Program-made: the position numbers and the translations under genes
From: Chloroflexota bacterium
GTDB taxonomy: Bacteria > Chloroflexota > Anaerolineae > Caldilineales > Caldilineaceae
DNA length: 64,000 bases
Assembly: GCA_016861025.1 (NCBI GenBank)
Contig: BOKO01000022.1
Span: forward strand, 41,687 to 105,686
Direction of reading: 5' to 3'
Shown: positions 53,490 to 62,298 of the stretch, piece by piece
Position numbering within the stretch: position 1 is the stretch's first letter
How the letters are laid out: every line of letters starts with the position of its first letter
The notes under the pieces: generated by a model
Databases searched by the model: none
Told to the model about the DNA's origin: nothing
The model's input: the letters and a program-made list of their open reading frames with translations, nothing else

Positions 53490-54204
53490 ATGCGTGACTG
53501 ACAGTGGACTGATCGTAGCGCGCAATATCACCAAACGTTATGGACGCAAACGCGTCTTGGGCGGCGTCGATCTGACGGTGGCGCAGGGGAAAGTGATGGC
53601 GCTGCTTGGCGCCAATGGCGCTGGCAAATCGACGTTGATGCGCATCATCTCCGGCCTGACTAAACCAGATCGCGGCGAGGTGTTGCTCGGCGGCGTCTCT
53701 GCACGCAAAGCCGGGCATGAGATTCGTCGTTACATCGGTCTTGTTGCACATGCGCCGCTGCTCTACGACAACCTGAGTGCATGGGATAACCTACAATTTT
53801 TTGCAGATCTCTATGACATGCAACGGCCAGCCCAACGCATTGAAGCCGTGCTTCACGCCGTCGATCTCTGGCCGCGGCGCCACGACGCCGTGCGCACCTA
53901 CAGCCGCGGCATGACGCAGCGCCTCGCTATTGGGCGCGCGATTCTGCATGACCCGCCTGTGCTGTTGCTCGACGAGCCGGACACGGGCCTCGATCCGGCC
54001 AGCGCCGAAACATTGGCGCAACTGATCCGTTCTCTGGGCGCCAGCAACCGTGCAATTCTGCTGACAACGCACAACCTGGAGCGGGCGTTGCTGTGGGCGG
54101 ATTCGATCGCTGTTCTATCCGATGGTAAAATCACACAATCGGCTTCGACTGCGTCGCTGACAACAGAGATTGTACGACAATGGATGACAGAGATAGGCGC
54201 ATAG
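53482..54204 (+). CDS. ccmA: Haem exporter ATP-binding subunit CcmA
   Basis: 240 aa ABC ATPase. Walker A GANGAGKSTLMRI (about residues 43-55), Q-loop region replaced by IGLVAHAPLLYDNL (His instead of Gln, as is usual in CcmA), signature YSRGMTQRLAIGRA, Walker B VLLLDEPDTGLDP, and H-loop TTHNLE. With CcmB, CcmC, CcmD and CcmE it drives release of holo-CcmE. GTG 53482 overlaps the previous stop by 8 bases; GTG 53494 is possible. Confidence 0.92.
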   Translation: MGECVTDSGLIVARNITKRYGRKRVLGGVDLTVAQGKVMALLGANGAGKSTLMRIISGLTKPDRGEVLLGGVSARKAGHEIRRYIGLVAHAPLLYDNLSAWDNLQFFADLYDMQRPAQRIEAVLHAVDLWPRRHDAVRTYSRGMTQRLAIGRAILHDPPVLLLDEPDTGLDPASAETLAQLIRSLGASNRAILLTTHNLERALLWADSIAVLSDGKITQSASTASLTTEIVRQWMTEIGA

Positions 54205-54226
54205 AAGTAGAGTCGAGCTTGAGCAG

Positions 54227-54991
54227 ATGAACGAAGAGGCGGTTCAGGCGAACGTGCAAACGATGCGTCTTGACCTGGCGGCGGAGCCGGTCACAATGCA
54301 GCGCGGTGGCGGGGCGTTGACATATTTGCGCAAGATCGGCGCAGTCTTCGTCAAAGACGTGCGCGCTGAATGGCGTGGCCGCGAAATCTTCAGCACGATG
54401 ACCGCCTTCAGTGTGCTGGCTGTGCTCGTCTTTGGCATGGCTTTCGACCTGCGCGTGCCGCGTTCAGAGATGATCGCGCCGGGTGTGTTGTGGGTGGTGG
54501 TGCTCTTTGCGGGTGTACTTGGGTTGAACCGCAGTTTTGGCGCCGAAGTCGATCGCGGCACGCTGGCATCGCTGCTGTTGGCGCCGGTCGACCGCAGCGC
54601 CATCTACTTCGGCAAGATGCTCGCCAATTTGTTTTTCACGCTCGCCACGACGCTGGTGATCCTGGTGGTCATGTTCTTTATCTTCGATTTGAACATGTTT
54701 CATCCATACAACTTGCTGGCGGTGTTGCTGGGCGTCATCGGTTATGTCGGCGTCGGCACGCTCTTTGCCGCTCTGACCGCTAACAGCCGTGCCCGCGAGA
54801 CAATGCTGCCGATCTTGTTGCTGCCGGTGATGGCGCCCGTGTTTGTGGCAGGCGTCGGGTTGACGGCGGGCGTGGTTGACGGCAAACAATTTTCCGATTT
54901 GCGTCAGTGGCTTGTCATCTTGGCAGCTTTTGATGCTATCTTTATCGTGGTGGCGTATTTGCTTTTTGATCTGATCTGGGAGGACGCGTAA
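54227..54991 (+). CDS. ccmB: Haem exporter membrane subunit CcmB
   Basis: 254 aa with six membrane helices. It begins after a 30-residue cytoplasmic lead with FVKDVRAEWRGREIFSTM, the CcmB opening motif, then LNRSFGAEVDRGTLASLLLAPVDR, also typical. With CcmA it forms the ABC part of cytochrome c maturation System I. It starts 22 bases after ccmA and ends 13 bases before ccmC. Confidence 0.9.
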   Translation: MNEEAVQANVQTMRLDLAAEPVTMQRGGGALTYLRKIGAVFVKDVRAEWRGREIFSTMTAFSVLAVLVFGMAFDLRVPRSEMIAPGVLWVVVLFAGVLGLNRSFGAEVDRGTLASLLLAPVDRSAIYFGKMLANLFFTLATTLVILVVMFFIFDLNMFHPYNLLAVLLGVIGYVGVGTLFAALTANSRARETMLPILLLPVMAPVFVAGVGLTAGVVDGKQFSDLRQWLVILAAFDAIFIVVAYLLFDLIWEDA

Positions 54992-55004
54992 GGAAGGAGG
55001 CGAC

Positions 55005-55748
55005 ATGGGTTCGACAACAGTGCGGACAAATGCATCTGGCTGGCGCGGTGTTGATATTATCCAACTGGCGTTGGGGTTGCTGGCCGTGGCGGCAATGACT
55101 ATCTCGATGTGGGCAGCGCTCTATTACGCGCCGGCAGCCAGCAATCTTGCCGGAGATGAACAGATTGCGCAGCGCATCTTCTACATTCACATGGGCTGCA
55201 ACATTGGCGCGCTTGCCGGCTTTTTAATGTCGGTGATCGGCAGCATTGTCTACCTGGTCAAACGCGACCTCGACTGGGATCGCGTCTCGCAGGCGTCGAT
55301 TGAAGTCGGTCTGATCTGTGGGATGGGCACAATTCTCACCGGCATGTTTTGGGCAAAGCCGACGTGGAACACCTATTGGACGTGGGATCCGCGGCTGACA
55401 ACCTCGGCGATCACAGTGCTGGTCTATCTGGCGTATCTCCTGTTCCGCAACGGCATCGAGGATCGTCGCACACGCGCCCGCTTTGGCAGCATCTATGCGG
55501 TCGTGGCGTTTCTCAGTGTTCCGCTCACCTTTTACAGTGCGCGCCTGTTTCGCTCGATTCATCCGGTCGTCTACGGTGCAGAAAACGTCGATGCGCAGGG
55601 CGGCTTTAGCGTCGGTGCAACAATGACGCAGGCGTTGAATATCAACATGATCGCCTTCTGTGTGCTCTTCAGCGCGCTGTTGGTTCTGCGTTGGCGCCAG
55701 CTGCGCAACGAAGATGCGATTGCAGAATTACGCGAGGAGCTAGAATAA
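55005..55748 (+). CDS. ccmC: Haem-handling protein CcmC
   Basis: 247 aa, six membrane helices. The Trp-rich WWD-type loop is WAKPTWNTYWTWDPRLTT near residues 121-138; the flanking haem-ligand His residues are in FYIHMGCN near 61-68 and SIHPVVYG near 185-192. CcmC places haem on CcmE. AAGGAGG lies 7 bases before ATG 55005. A CcmF/CcmH ligase module is not in this window. Confidence 0.93.
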   Translation: MGSTTVRTNASGWRGVDIIQLALGLLAVAAMTISMWAALYYAPAASNLAGDEQIAQRIFYIHMGCNIGALAGFLMSVIGSIVYLVKRDLDWDRVSQASIEVGLICGMGTILTGMFWAKPTWNTYWTWDPRLTTSAITVLVYLAYLLFRNGIEDRRTRARFGSIYAVVAFLSVPLTFYSARLFRSIHPVVYGAENVDAQGGFSVGATMTQALNINMIAFCVLFSALLVLRWRQLRNEDAIAELREELE

Positions 55749-55750
55749 TC

Positions 55751-55891
55751 ATGTTTTTCTTGATGATGGGATTTGCTTCTGTTTGGCTGCTGATCACTTT
55801 GTATTTGGTTTATCTGGGCATTCGCCAGCGTCAGCTCGACGCCGAAATGAAGACGTTGCGCGAGGAGCTGGAAGCCGCCTCGCGCAAGTGA
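55751..55891 (+). CDS. ccmD: CcmD-like small membrane protein
   Basis: 46 aa: one membrane helix (ASVWLLITLYLVYLGIR) then a charged helix RQRQLDAEMKTLREELEA. Size, single helix and place after ccmC match CcmD, which helps release holo-CcmE from CcmC. It starts 2 bases after the ccmC stop. The sequence is too short for a firm family match, so the call rests on context. Confidence 0.75.
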   Translation: MFFLMMGFASVWLLITLYLVYLGIRQRQLDAEMKTLREELEAASRK

Positions 55892-55897
55892 GACGGA

Positions 55898-55952
55898 GCG
55901 TGCTGCGTGAAACGTGTTGCGTGAGAGGATATCGAACGAAACACTCAACACG
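55898..55952. repeat. CGTGCTG/CGTGTTG heptamer array between ccmD and ccdA
   Basis: Left part 55898-55925 (GCGTGCTGCGTGAAACGTGT and onward) with a short complementary part ACACTCAACACG (55940-55952). Same unit family as at 19735 and 42842. Confidence 0.65.
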
Positions 55953-55994
55953 GACAGAGCGAATTGCCCTGGCAGTCGGTGAAGGAAGGATTCA

Positions 55995-56948
55995 ATGGCG
56001 GAAACACTGCATTCGCAGGTGACGAGCGTCAACCCTGCAAGTCCACAGGTTGCGGCGCCAGCGCAAGCGACCATATCAAATGTGACAAGTCGATGGGTGG
56101 TCTTTTTCCACGCATTTTTCTTTGTGCTTGGCTTCACGTTGGTTTTTACGTTGCTTGGTTCGGCGGCAGGTCTGTTGGGACGCAGCCTGAATGTGTATAT
56201 GCCGGTGATCCAGAAGATAGGCGCCATTTTGCTCACGATCTTTGGCTTGACCACACTTGGCTTCTTCCGCTGGCTGGTCGGCTTCATCGAAAGGCGGGTC
56301 GATGTCGCGCAGAACCCTGCCGCTGAAGCGTTGGCGTCGCTGCTCAACTTTCCCAACCAGATGCTCTACACCGAAAAACGCGTCACCGACATGCATCAAA
56401 TCAGTCGCAAATGGGGTTATCTCAGCAGCAGCTTGATGGGGATCAGCTTTGCTGCAGGTTGGGTGCCATGCATCGGTCCGATTCTGGCAAGCATCCTCTT
56501 TCTCGCTAGCGACAGCCAGACTGCGCTCAAAGGCGCCGGGTTGCTGCTCATCTACAGTATGGGATTGGGCATTCCATTTCTGCTCACCGGTTTGATGTTT
56601 AGCAGCATGACGCGCTGGCTACGCGCCATGAACCGGCGCCTCGGCATCGTCAGCATCATCAGTGGTCTGTTCATGCTCTACGTCGCCTATATGCTGTGGA
56701 CGGACAGCCTGGCTGCGCTGACGACCCAATTCGCAGCGCTCAACGAGTGGATTTTCCAGGCTGAAGAGCAAGTTTCGTCAATGTTCGCTGGCGGCGGCAA
56801 CTTGATCGGCGCGGCTGCTTCGACCGAGGTTGTGTTGGCTTTTAGCGCCGGTCTGATCAGCTTCCTCAGCCCATGCGTGTTGCCGCTCGTTCCCGCCTAT
56901 ATTGGCTATCTTAGCGGCGCAGCGGTCGGCGTCCGCCCGAAAGTATAG
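55995..56948 (+). CDS. CcdA/DsbD-type thiol transporter, apparently circularly permuted
   Basis: 317 aa, six membrane helices. CcdA passes electrons from cytoplasmic thioredoxin to outside thiols through one Cys in helix 1 (SPC motif) and one in helix 4 (GWxPC motif). Here the protein begins with the segment normally second (FFHAFFFVLGFTLVFTLLGS), followed by helices 3-6 in normal order, with GWVPCIGPILAS at Cys159. The helix-1 sequence AFSAGLISFLSPCVLPLVPA (Cys294) is at the very C-terminus. No second copy lies upstream or downstream. With six helices both ends stay on one membrane side, so the permutation is topologically possible. A glutaredoxin-like gene follows 6 bases later. Confidence 0.88.
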   Translation: MAETLHSQVTSVNPASPQVAAPAQATISNVTSRWVVFFHAFFFVLGFTLVFTLLGSAAGLLGRSLNVYMPVIQKIGAILLTIFGLTTLGFFRWLVGFIERRVDVAQNPAAEALASLLNFPNQMLYTEKRVTDMHQISRKWGYLSSSLMGISFAAGWVPCIGPILASILFLASDSQTALKGAGLLLIYSMGLGIPFLLTGLMFSSMTRWLRAMNRRLGIVSIISGLFMLYVAYMLWTDSLAALTTQFAALNEWIFQAEEQVSSMFAGGGNLIGAAASTEVVLAFSAGLISFLSPCVLPLVPAYIGYLSGAAVGVRPKV

Positions 56949-56954
56949 GCAATC

Positions 56955-57206
56955 ATGCGCGTTGTGCTCTACGGCAAGCCCGACTGCGGTTTGTGTGACG
57001 AGTTAAAACAAGAATTATTGGAAATCCAAAAGGAACTACAATTCGAGTTGATTGAACGCAACATTTTGGAAGATGACGAAGCGTTCACTCGCTATCGCTA
57101 TCTGATTCCGGTGCTGGATATCGAGGGCGGCGAACTGCTCCATCCACCGCACCACAGGGATCTTGTGTACAATGCGCTCCGCGCCGCGCACAGGCAGGCA
57201 AGATGA
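56955..57206 (+). CDS. Glutaredoxin-like protein (DUF836)
   Basis: 83 aa thioredoxin fold: VVLYGKPDCGLCDELKQELL with a CGLC redox pair at residues 10-13, LIERNILEDDEAFTRYRYLI, then the cis-Pro loop IPVLDIEGGELL. No signal, so cytoplasmic. Directly downstream of the CcdA-like gene, it is a likely electron donor or acceptor for it (inference). Its stop overlaps the next start by 4 bases. Confidence 0.88.
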   Translation: MRVVLYGKPDCGLCDELKQELLEIQKELQFELIERNILEDDEAFTRYRYLIPVLDIEGGELLHPPHHRDLVYNALRAAHRQAR

Positions 57207-57940
57207 CAATCGAACAAAAGCAGCCGGCGCAAGGAAGCACGCAGCCACAACCGATTGCGCCGAAATCGGTCGCCAGCGATACAAAGCTGACACGCGCCGC
57301 CAATACCCTGGTGATCGGCATGGCGCGACGCTGGCTGGCGATCTTCAACACGGTGTGGGCAATCTATCTTTTTACGCCGTTTCTGGCGCCGATCTTCATG
57401 CACATCGGTTGGGAAGCGCCTGCCGCCGTAATTTATGCGATCTACTCCGTGCTCTGCCACCAGCTTCCCGATCATAGTTATTTCTTATTTGGGCCGTCGC
57501 TTACACCGCTGGCGCCGGAGTTGATTGCTGGGGGAATGCCGATCACCGACTCGCTGTTCATCGAACGCTCCTTTATTGGCAACGCTGAAATCGGCTGGAA
57601 GGTGGCGCTCTGTCAACGCGATGTTGCGATATATGCTGGCGTGCTCGTTGCCGGATTGAGCTATGCGTTTGTCCGTCAGCGCACAAAGCCGCTGCCGTTC
57701 AAGCTGTTTGTGCTGTTGGCGATTCCGATGGCAATCGACGGTGGAACTCAGTTGATCGGTCTGCGCGAGAGCAATTGGGTGCTGCGCACGCTCACCGGTT
57801 CGCTGTTTGGAATGGCGGCTGTCTATCTCGCCTACCCGTATGTGCAAGACGCCATGCAAGAACTCCTGGAAACTGAACTATTGCGTCGCGAATCTTTGCA
57901 ACACCGCACCGCCGACCACGTTGATGCTTCGCCACAATAG
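57203..57940 (+). CDS. DUF2085 membrane protein
   Basis: 245 aa with about five membrane helices. DUF2085 hallmarks: YSVLCHQLPDHSYFLFG near residues 76-92 and ALCQRDVAIYAGVL near 134-147 (the Cys/His pairs may bind metal), then PMAIDGGTQLIGLRESNWVLR. The function of the family is unknown. Translation overlaps the glutaredoxin-like gene (ATGA), tying it to the redox group. Confidence 0.88.
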   Translation: MTIEQKQPAQGSTQPQPIAPKSVASDTKLTRAANTLVIGMARRWLAIFNTVWAIYLFTPFLAPIFMHIGWEAPAAVIYAIYSVLCHQLPDHSYFLFGPSLTPLAPELIAGGMPITDSLFIERSFIGNAEIGWKVALCQRDVAIYAGVLVAGLSYAFVRQRTKPLPFKLFVLLAIPMAIDGGTQLIGLRESNWVLRTLTGSLFGMAAVYLAYPYVQDAMQELLETELLRRESLQHRTADHVDASPQ

Positions 57941-57982
57941 CGATGTACACTGATAAACAGAGCGTTTTCTTTCCTGGCGGAT

Positions 57983-58011
57983 TCGACAAATTTCAACAGG
58001 GGCCGTATAAT
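57983..58011 (+). promoter_or_regulatory. Promoter of rpsT
   Basis: TCGACA (57983-57988), 17-base spacer, and a consensus TATAAT (58006-58011). The transcript would carry a leader of about 130 bases, with a small stem TTCGCAG/CTGCGAA at 58025-58055. Confidence 0.8.
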
Positions 58012-58146
58012 ATGCGCTTGTTGGTTCGCAGCCAGTCCTCATTTATTGCTGCGAATGCGGCGCAAATGTAGGCGTAGACGCCAGAGCACGCCTTGTCAAT
58101 ATGACCTGAGCTGGGTCGAGTAGAAGTTTTTGGGAGCAAAAACAGG

Positions 58147-58416
58147 ATGGCAAACACAAAGTCAGCCGAAAAGCGCGCCCGTCAGAATGCAGCGCGCACA
58201 TCTCGCAATCGAGTCTATCGCAGCAGCGCCCGCACCGCTGTCAAGAAGGCGCGCCTTGCGATTGAGAGCGGCGATCCGAACGCGCTGGAACTGGTGCGCA
58301 ATGCGGAGCGCGTGCTGGCACGCGCCGCCAACAAAGGTGCAATTCACCAGAACAACGCCGCACGACGCACCGGCCGCCTCATGGTCATGCTAAACAAGAG
58401 CCAGGCAGCGGCCTGA
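58147..58416 (+). CDS. rpsT: Ribosomal protein S20
   Basis: 89 aa basic helical protein of the small subunit, binding 16S rRNA. The standard opening MANTKSAEKRARQNAARTS and the end IHQNNAARRTGRLMVMLNKS are clear. Normal length. Its own promoter and terminator make it a single-gene unit; the long leader leaves room for S20 autoregulation, known in enterobacteria but not shown here. Confidence 0.97.
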   Translation: MANTKSAEKRARQNAARTSRNRVYRSSARTAVKKARLAIESGDPNALELVRNAERVLARAANKGAIHQNNAARRTGRLMVMLNKSQAAA

Positions 58417-58466
58417 GTTCAGAGCGTCAAATAGTCGCGCGAACGCAAGCAAAGCAACAGAGATGT

Positions 58467-58495
58467 GGGTGGGTGAGAATCACCTGCCCTTTTTA
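58467..58495 (+). terminator. Rho-independent terminator of rpsT
   Basis: GGGTGGGTGA (58467-58476) pairs with TCACCTGCCC (58480-58489), including two G-U pairs, with a 3-base loop and then TTTTTT. Confidence 0.85.
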
Positions 58496-58529
58496 ATTGT
58501 GCAGCGGACGCAGCAAACAACGTCACCGC

Positions 58530-59228
58530 TCAACCCTGCCCCGACCATTCCCCGGATTGCTGGTAGTAATCGCAGATCGATTGCAGCGGGCATTGATCGC
58601 AGCGCGGGACGAGCGCCTGACAGATGCGCCGCCCGTGGCGGATCAAATTGATGTGCAACGGAAAGAACATTGAAGGCGGCAGCAACGATTCCCACGTGCG
58701 TTTGATTTTCTCTGCGCTGGCGCGGCGGCTATTGATTCCGATGCGCTGCGAAATGCGTTGAATGTGCGTATCGACCGGAAAGGCGGCGCCGTTGAAGCAG
58801 AACAAGATCACAATGCTGGCGGTCTTGTGACCTACGCCCGGCAGCGAAGTGAGATAGGCAAGCGCCTCATCTGCGGACGCCTGCGCCAGATGATTCAGGT
58901 CATAAGCGCCGCGATCCGCCTTGATCCGCTCCAATGTCGCCACAATTGCCGGGGCCTTTTGATTGTACATGCCCGCCGGTCGAATCGCTTCCTTGATGGC
59001 GTCGAGCGGCGCCGTGCGCACGGCGTCCCAGTCGTCGCCAAACCGCGCTTTCAGTTGCTCGAACGCGCGTCCGCTGTTCGCGTCGTTGGTGTTTGCGCTG
59101 AGGATCGTTGCGATCAATTCATCGACTGGGTCGTCGCAACCCTGAAAGACTGGCTCGCCGTAATGCTCGACCAGTGTGTCAAAGATAATATGCGCCTTCT
59201 CCTGAAGCGTCTCGACGGCCATCGCCAT
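58530..59228 (-). CDS. nth: Endonuclease III
   Basis: 232 aa DNA glycosylase/AP lyase for oxidised pyrimidines. Helix-hairpin-helix with catalytic Lys LPGVGHKTASIVIL near residues 129-142, catalytic Asp in FPVDTHIQRIS near 148-158, and a 4Fe-4S cluster at the C-terminus with spacing C-x6-C-x2-C-x5-C (CQALVPRCDQCPLQSIC, near 203-219). Last gene of the minus-strand PHP-alr-nth group; 11 bases separate it from alr. Confidence 0.95.
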   Translation of the reverse strand: MAMAVETLQEKAHIIFDTLVEHYGEPVFQGCDDPVDELIATILSANTNDANSGRAFEQLKARFGDDWDAVRTAPLDAIKEAIRPAGMYNQKAPAIVATLERIKADRGAYDLNHLAQASADEALAYLTSLPGVGHKTASIVILFCFNGAAFPVDTHIQRISQRIGINSRRASAEKIKRTWESLLPPSMFFPLHINLIRHGRRICQALVPRCDQCPLQSICDYYQQSGEWSGQG

Positions 59229-59239
59229 TACCCGATCCT

Positions 59240-60427
59240 TTACTCCACATAAAGTCTGGGCACGCGAGCAAGGATGCGGCTCACGATATCGTAGTTGTTC
59301 GTGCCAATGCGCGTGCTTGCCTCTTCCGCCGTGATCGTTGCATCGCCTTGACGCCCGATGATCACCACTTCATCGCCCTGACGCACTGTTCCATGCTGCG
59401 CCTCGATCGCACTCACATCGATCACACACTGATCCATGCACACTCGTCCCAAAATCGGCGCTGGACGTCCATGTAGCAACACGCTCCCCCAATTGTTAGG
59501 CTTGCGCGGAAAACCGTCCGCATAGCCAACTGGCAGCGCAGCGATGCGCATCGGGCGGTCGGCTATGAACTCACGGCCATAAGAGACCGCCTCGCCGGCT
59601 TCCAGATCGTCAACTTGTGTCACAATTGCCTTCCAGGCAAGCGCCGGTCGGAAACCATCCGGCAGTTTACACTCGTCCTTGTCCGGATCAAGCCCGTAGA
59701 GTGCAATGCCTGCACGCACCATGTCTAGATGAGTGTGTGGCATCGTCAGCAACGCAGCAGAGTTGGCGGCGTGAGCGAGCGGCGGGCGCAGCCCTGCAGC
59801 GGTCAAATCGCCCAGCAGCTTCTGGAAACAGGCAAACTGTGCTTCGGCGTGCTGTTTGTCGGCTTCATCCGAAGTGGCGAAGTGGGTGAAGACGCCCTCC
59901 ACCTGTAAAGCTGGCAGCTGCGCCAACGCGCTCAGCACATTGAATGCCAGCGCAGGCCGGACGCCGAGTCGATTCATGCCGGTGTTGACTTTGAGGTGCA
60001 CCGTCAGTGACCGTCCACTGGCGGCGGCAATGTTGTGCATTGCCGCCGCTGTCTCCAAGTCGAGCACGGTCAACGTGATCGCATGCGCCAATGCGGCCTC
60101 GGTCTGCCATGGCGGTGTGTAGCCAAGCACAAGCACAGGCCGTTCGATGCCCGCCGCGCGCAACTCAATGGCTTCTTGCAGCGTCGCCACCGCAAACGCA
60201 TCGGCGCCCGCCGCCTGTAGAATACGGGCGCTTTCGACGGCGCCATGACCGTAGGCGTTCGCCTTGACCACAGCCATCAACCGCGTGTTTGCGGAAATGC
60301 GCCGGCGCAACAACCCAAGATTGTGCGCCAGCGCGCTGCGGCTGACCTCGATCCATGTCGTGCGTGGGGGCCGGCTCAATTCATCCCAAGACATCGGCGG
60401 CGAGGGTTGCTTGCTTTGCACATTCAC
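59240..60427 (-). CDS. alr: Alanine racemase
   Basis: 395 aa PLP enzyme making D-alanine for peptidoglycan. PLP Lys in AVVKANAYGHGAVE near residue 54, HLKVNTGMNRLGV near 143-155, second catalytic Tyr in AGIALYGLDPD/VSYGREF regions, and CMDQCVIDVS near 326-335. GTG 60427 with GAGGAAAG upstream is used; ATG 60394 would drop 11 residues. It fits the mltG gene and WecA-like gene as evidence of a peptidoglycan-containing envelope. Confidence 0.95.
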   Translation of the reverse strand: MNVQSKQPSPPMSWDELSRPPRTTWIEVSRSALAHNLGLLRRRISANTRLMAVVKANAYGHGAVESARILQAAGADAFAVATLQEAIELRAAGIERPVLVLGYTPPWQTEAALAHAITLTVLDLETAAAMHNIAAASGRSLTVHLKVNTGMNRLGVRPALAFNVLSALAQLPALQVEGVFTHFATSDEADKQHAEAQFACFQKLLGDLTAAGLRPPLAHAANSAALLTMPHTHLDMVRAGIALYGLDPDKDECKLPDGFRPALAWKAIVTQVDDLEAGEAVSYGREFIADRPMRIAALPVGYADGFPRKPNNWGSVLLHGRPAPILGRVCMDQCVIDVSAIEAQHGTVRQGDEVVIIGRQGDATITAEEASTRIGTNNYDIVSRILARVPRLYVE

Positions 60428-60462
60428 CCGTCCACTTTCCTCGTTCAGTGCGCATCAGCGAT

Positions 60463-61425
60463 CTACATCCATCCACACCGGTTCGCCAACGCTTCCCATT
60501 CCGGGTAAGTAAGGCCGGCCACACCGGGTGCAATGCCAGGCTTGGCCGCGCCGTGATAGTCACTGCCACCCGTGATCAACAGGCCATGCTCTTCCGCCAG
60601 TTTGCGAAAGTGGATGACGAGCGAAGTCACCGTTGCGGCGTCGGCGCCAAAATGACCGCGGTTGAGTGCGTAGGGATAGCACACCTCGATGCCATCCAGA
60701 CCGGCCGCCGCCAACCGGCGCACAGCGTCGTCGATGTTGCGGATGAGCGGATACGCGCCCGGATGCGCCAACACAGCTACACCGCCAGCGGCATGGGTGA
60801 TTTCAATCGCGTCTTCGACCGTCAAACTGAACGTGCGCGCTACATACGTGGAATTTTCAGCGTTGGCTGCAAGGAATTGTGTAAACACATCTGCTATCGA
60901 TGTGAAGCGACCGGGGTTTTGCTCGAAGGCGACCTGTGCAATGTGCATGCGACCGGGTGCACCCTCTGCGCGCGCCAACACTTCGTCGGCGGAGATTGCA
61001 ATGCCATAAGATTGCAGCCGCTCGATTTGGCGGAGCTTCTGCTCGACGCGGCTTGCGATCACGCGGTCAAGCACAGAATTCAGCGTCGGATCGTTGTGGC
61101 GAATTCCATAGGCGAGAATGTTAACCTCTTGAAAATCGCGCGCCGGTTCGCTGCGTGTGCTGAACTCCACCGCCGGCACGATGTGGACGCCATGTTTTCG
61201 CCCAGTCTCGATCGCTTCATCGACGCCGAGCACGCTGTCATGGTCGGTCACCGCAGCAACATGCACTCCGCGCGTGGCGCACAGCTCAATCAAGGCGGCT
61301 GGCGTATCTGTGCCATCGGAAGCGGTGCTGTGGAGTTGGAGATCGACGGGATAGAGGGCTTGTGTTCGATGCGGTTCTTTACGTGTGACAGATTTCAAAT
61401 TATGATTATAAGTGCAAGTTCGCAT
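60463..61425 (-). CDS. PHP-domain phosphoesterase (TrpH/RNase AM-like)
   Basis: 320 aa. PHP metal sites: DLQLHSTASDGT near residues 29-40, VTDHDSV near 60-66, VPAVEFSTR near 82-90, LAHPGAYP near 219-226 and GGSDYHG near 287-293. This group hydrolyses 3',5'-nucleoside bisphosphates and can trim 5' ends of RNA (YciV). First gene of a three-gene minus-strand group; 35 bases before alr. The start ATG 61425 lacks a clear ribosome site. Confidence 0.9.
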   Translation of the reverse strand: MRTCTYNHNLKSVTRKEPHRTQALYPVDLQLHSTASDGTDTPAALIELCATRGVHVAAVTDHDSVLGVDEAIETGRKHGVHIVPAVEFSTRSEPARDFQEVNILAYGIRHNDPTLNSVLDRVIASRVEQKLRQIERLQSYGIAISADEVLARAEGAPGRMHIAQVAFEQNPGRFTSIADVFTQFLAANAENSTYVARTFSLTVEDAIEITHAAGGVAVLAHPGAYPLIRNIDDAVRRLAAAGLDGIEVCYPYALNRGHFGADAATVTSLVIHFRKLAEEHGLLITGGSDYHGAAKPGIAPGVAGLTYPEWEALANRCGWM

Positions 61426-61758
61426 GGGTGTTTGTAGAGGCGGTCACACGCTGGTAAACTAATAAATCATAACGCCTTCTGATAGTCGGTAATCATACTA
61501 TACAGTCAACGATGCGCCACAATTGTCGACTATTGAATAAACCCTGATTCCCGGCGAGAATCTCTGCAGCACGTGTGAGCATCGATATTGGTTCATCGTG
61601 GCTTGATTGGCGCCAGAGATCCGCTCGGAAGATAGATTGTGTGTCAGCTATCTATCACCTTGCTGGCGCAAGGGCGCTGACCGTATGTCAGCGGATCGTA
61701 ATCATTTGCCGCGAAGGATTGCCGTGCAGATAGCGATTGATCGTGATAGAGGCGCATC
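61426..61758. other. Divergent spacer of 333 bases
   Basis: No gene seen. The region is relatively AT-rich around 61450-61560 (AATAAATCATAACG, ATACTATACAG), as expected for promoters of the PHP operon and the sigma-factor gene. No clear -35/-10 pair typical of an autoregulated ECF promoter could be fixed. Confidence 0.4.
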
Positions 61759-62298
61759 TTGGACGCAGTAGCATCGGCTGAGCGCTCTGAGCTTGAGCTT
61801 CTACAGAAATTACAGGCGGGGGACCAAAATGCCTGGAGCGAGTTTGTCCAGACTATGCGCCCGCGCCTGTTTGGCTATCTACGGCACAACGTTCCGACTG
61901 TCGAAGATGCAGAGGATGTGTTGGGCGAGACGATGATTGCAGCGGTGCGCGCCTTGAAAGATTTTGATGGTCGAGCCAGCCTCTCCACATTTGTCTTTTC
62001 CCTTGCCTATCGCAAGATAGCGGACTTCTGGCGCAAGCGTCAGGAGACAGAGGCGTTGCTCGAACAGCAACGCTCTCCGCTGAGCGTGGATAGCCAGTCT
62101 GTGGAATTCGCAGAAATATTGGATCGATTGCCTGAGTTGTCTAAACAGGCGCTCATTCTTCGCTACCACGTGGGACTGAGCGTCGGTGAAATCGCGCAGG
62201 TGATCGATCGCTCCTACAAAGGTACAGAGTCGCTGTTGAGTCGCGCGCGACAACAATTGCGCGATGCGATGATAGAAGCAGGTTTTGCGCATGAGTGA
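61759..62298 (+). CDS. ECF-type RNA polymerase sigma factor
   Basis: 179 aa. Region 2: FVQTMRPRLFGYLRHNVPTV, EDAEDVLGETMIAAVRALKD, ASLSTFVFSLAYRKIADFWR (residues about 30-95). Region 4: RLPELSKQALILRYHVGLSV, GEIAQVIDRSYKGTESLLSR (about 125-165). TTG 61759 is the only reasonable start, with AGAGG 7 bases upstream. The stop overlaps the start of the FecR-type gene, so the two are translated together and probably form a sigma/anti-sigma or signal pair. Confidence 0.92.
   Translation: MDAVASAERSELELLQKLQAGDQNAWSEFVQTMRPRLFGYLRHNVPTVEDAEDVLGETMIAAVRALKDFDGRASLSTFVFSLAYRKIADFWRKRQETEALLEQQRSPLSVDSQSVEFAEILDRLPELSKQALILRYHVGLSVGEIAQVIDRSYKGTESLLSRARQQLRDAMIEAGFAHE

Noticed and set aside
60355..61437. 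360-codon plus-strand frame opposite the PHP-domain gene
   Set aside because: Antisense shadow; the minus-strand gene has full PHP metal motifs.
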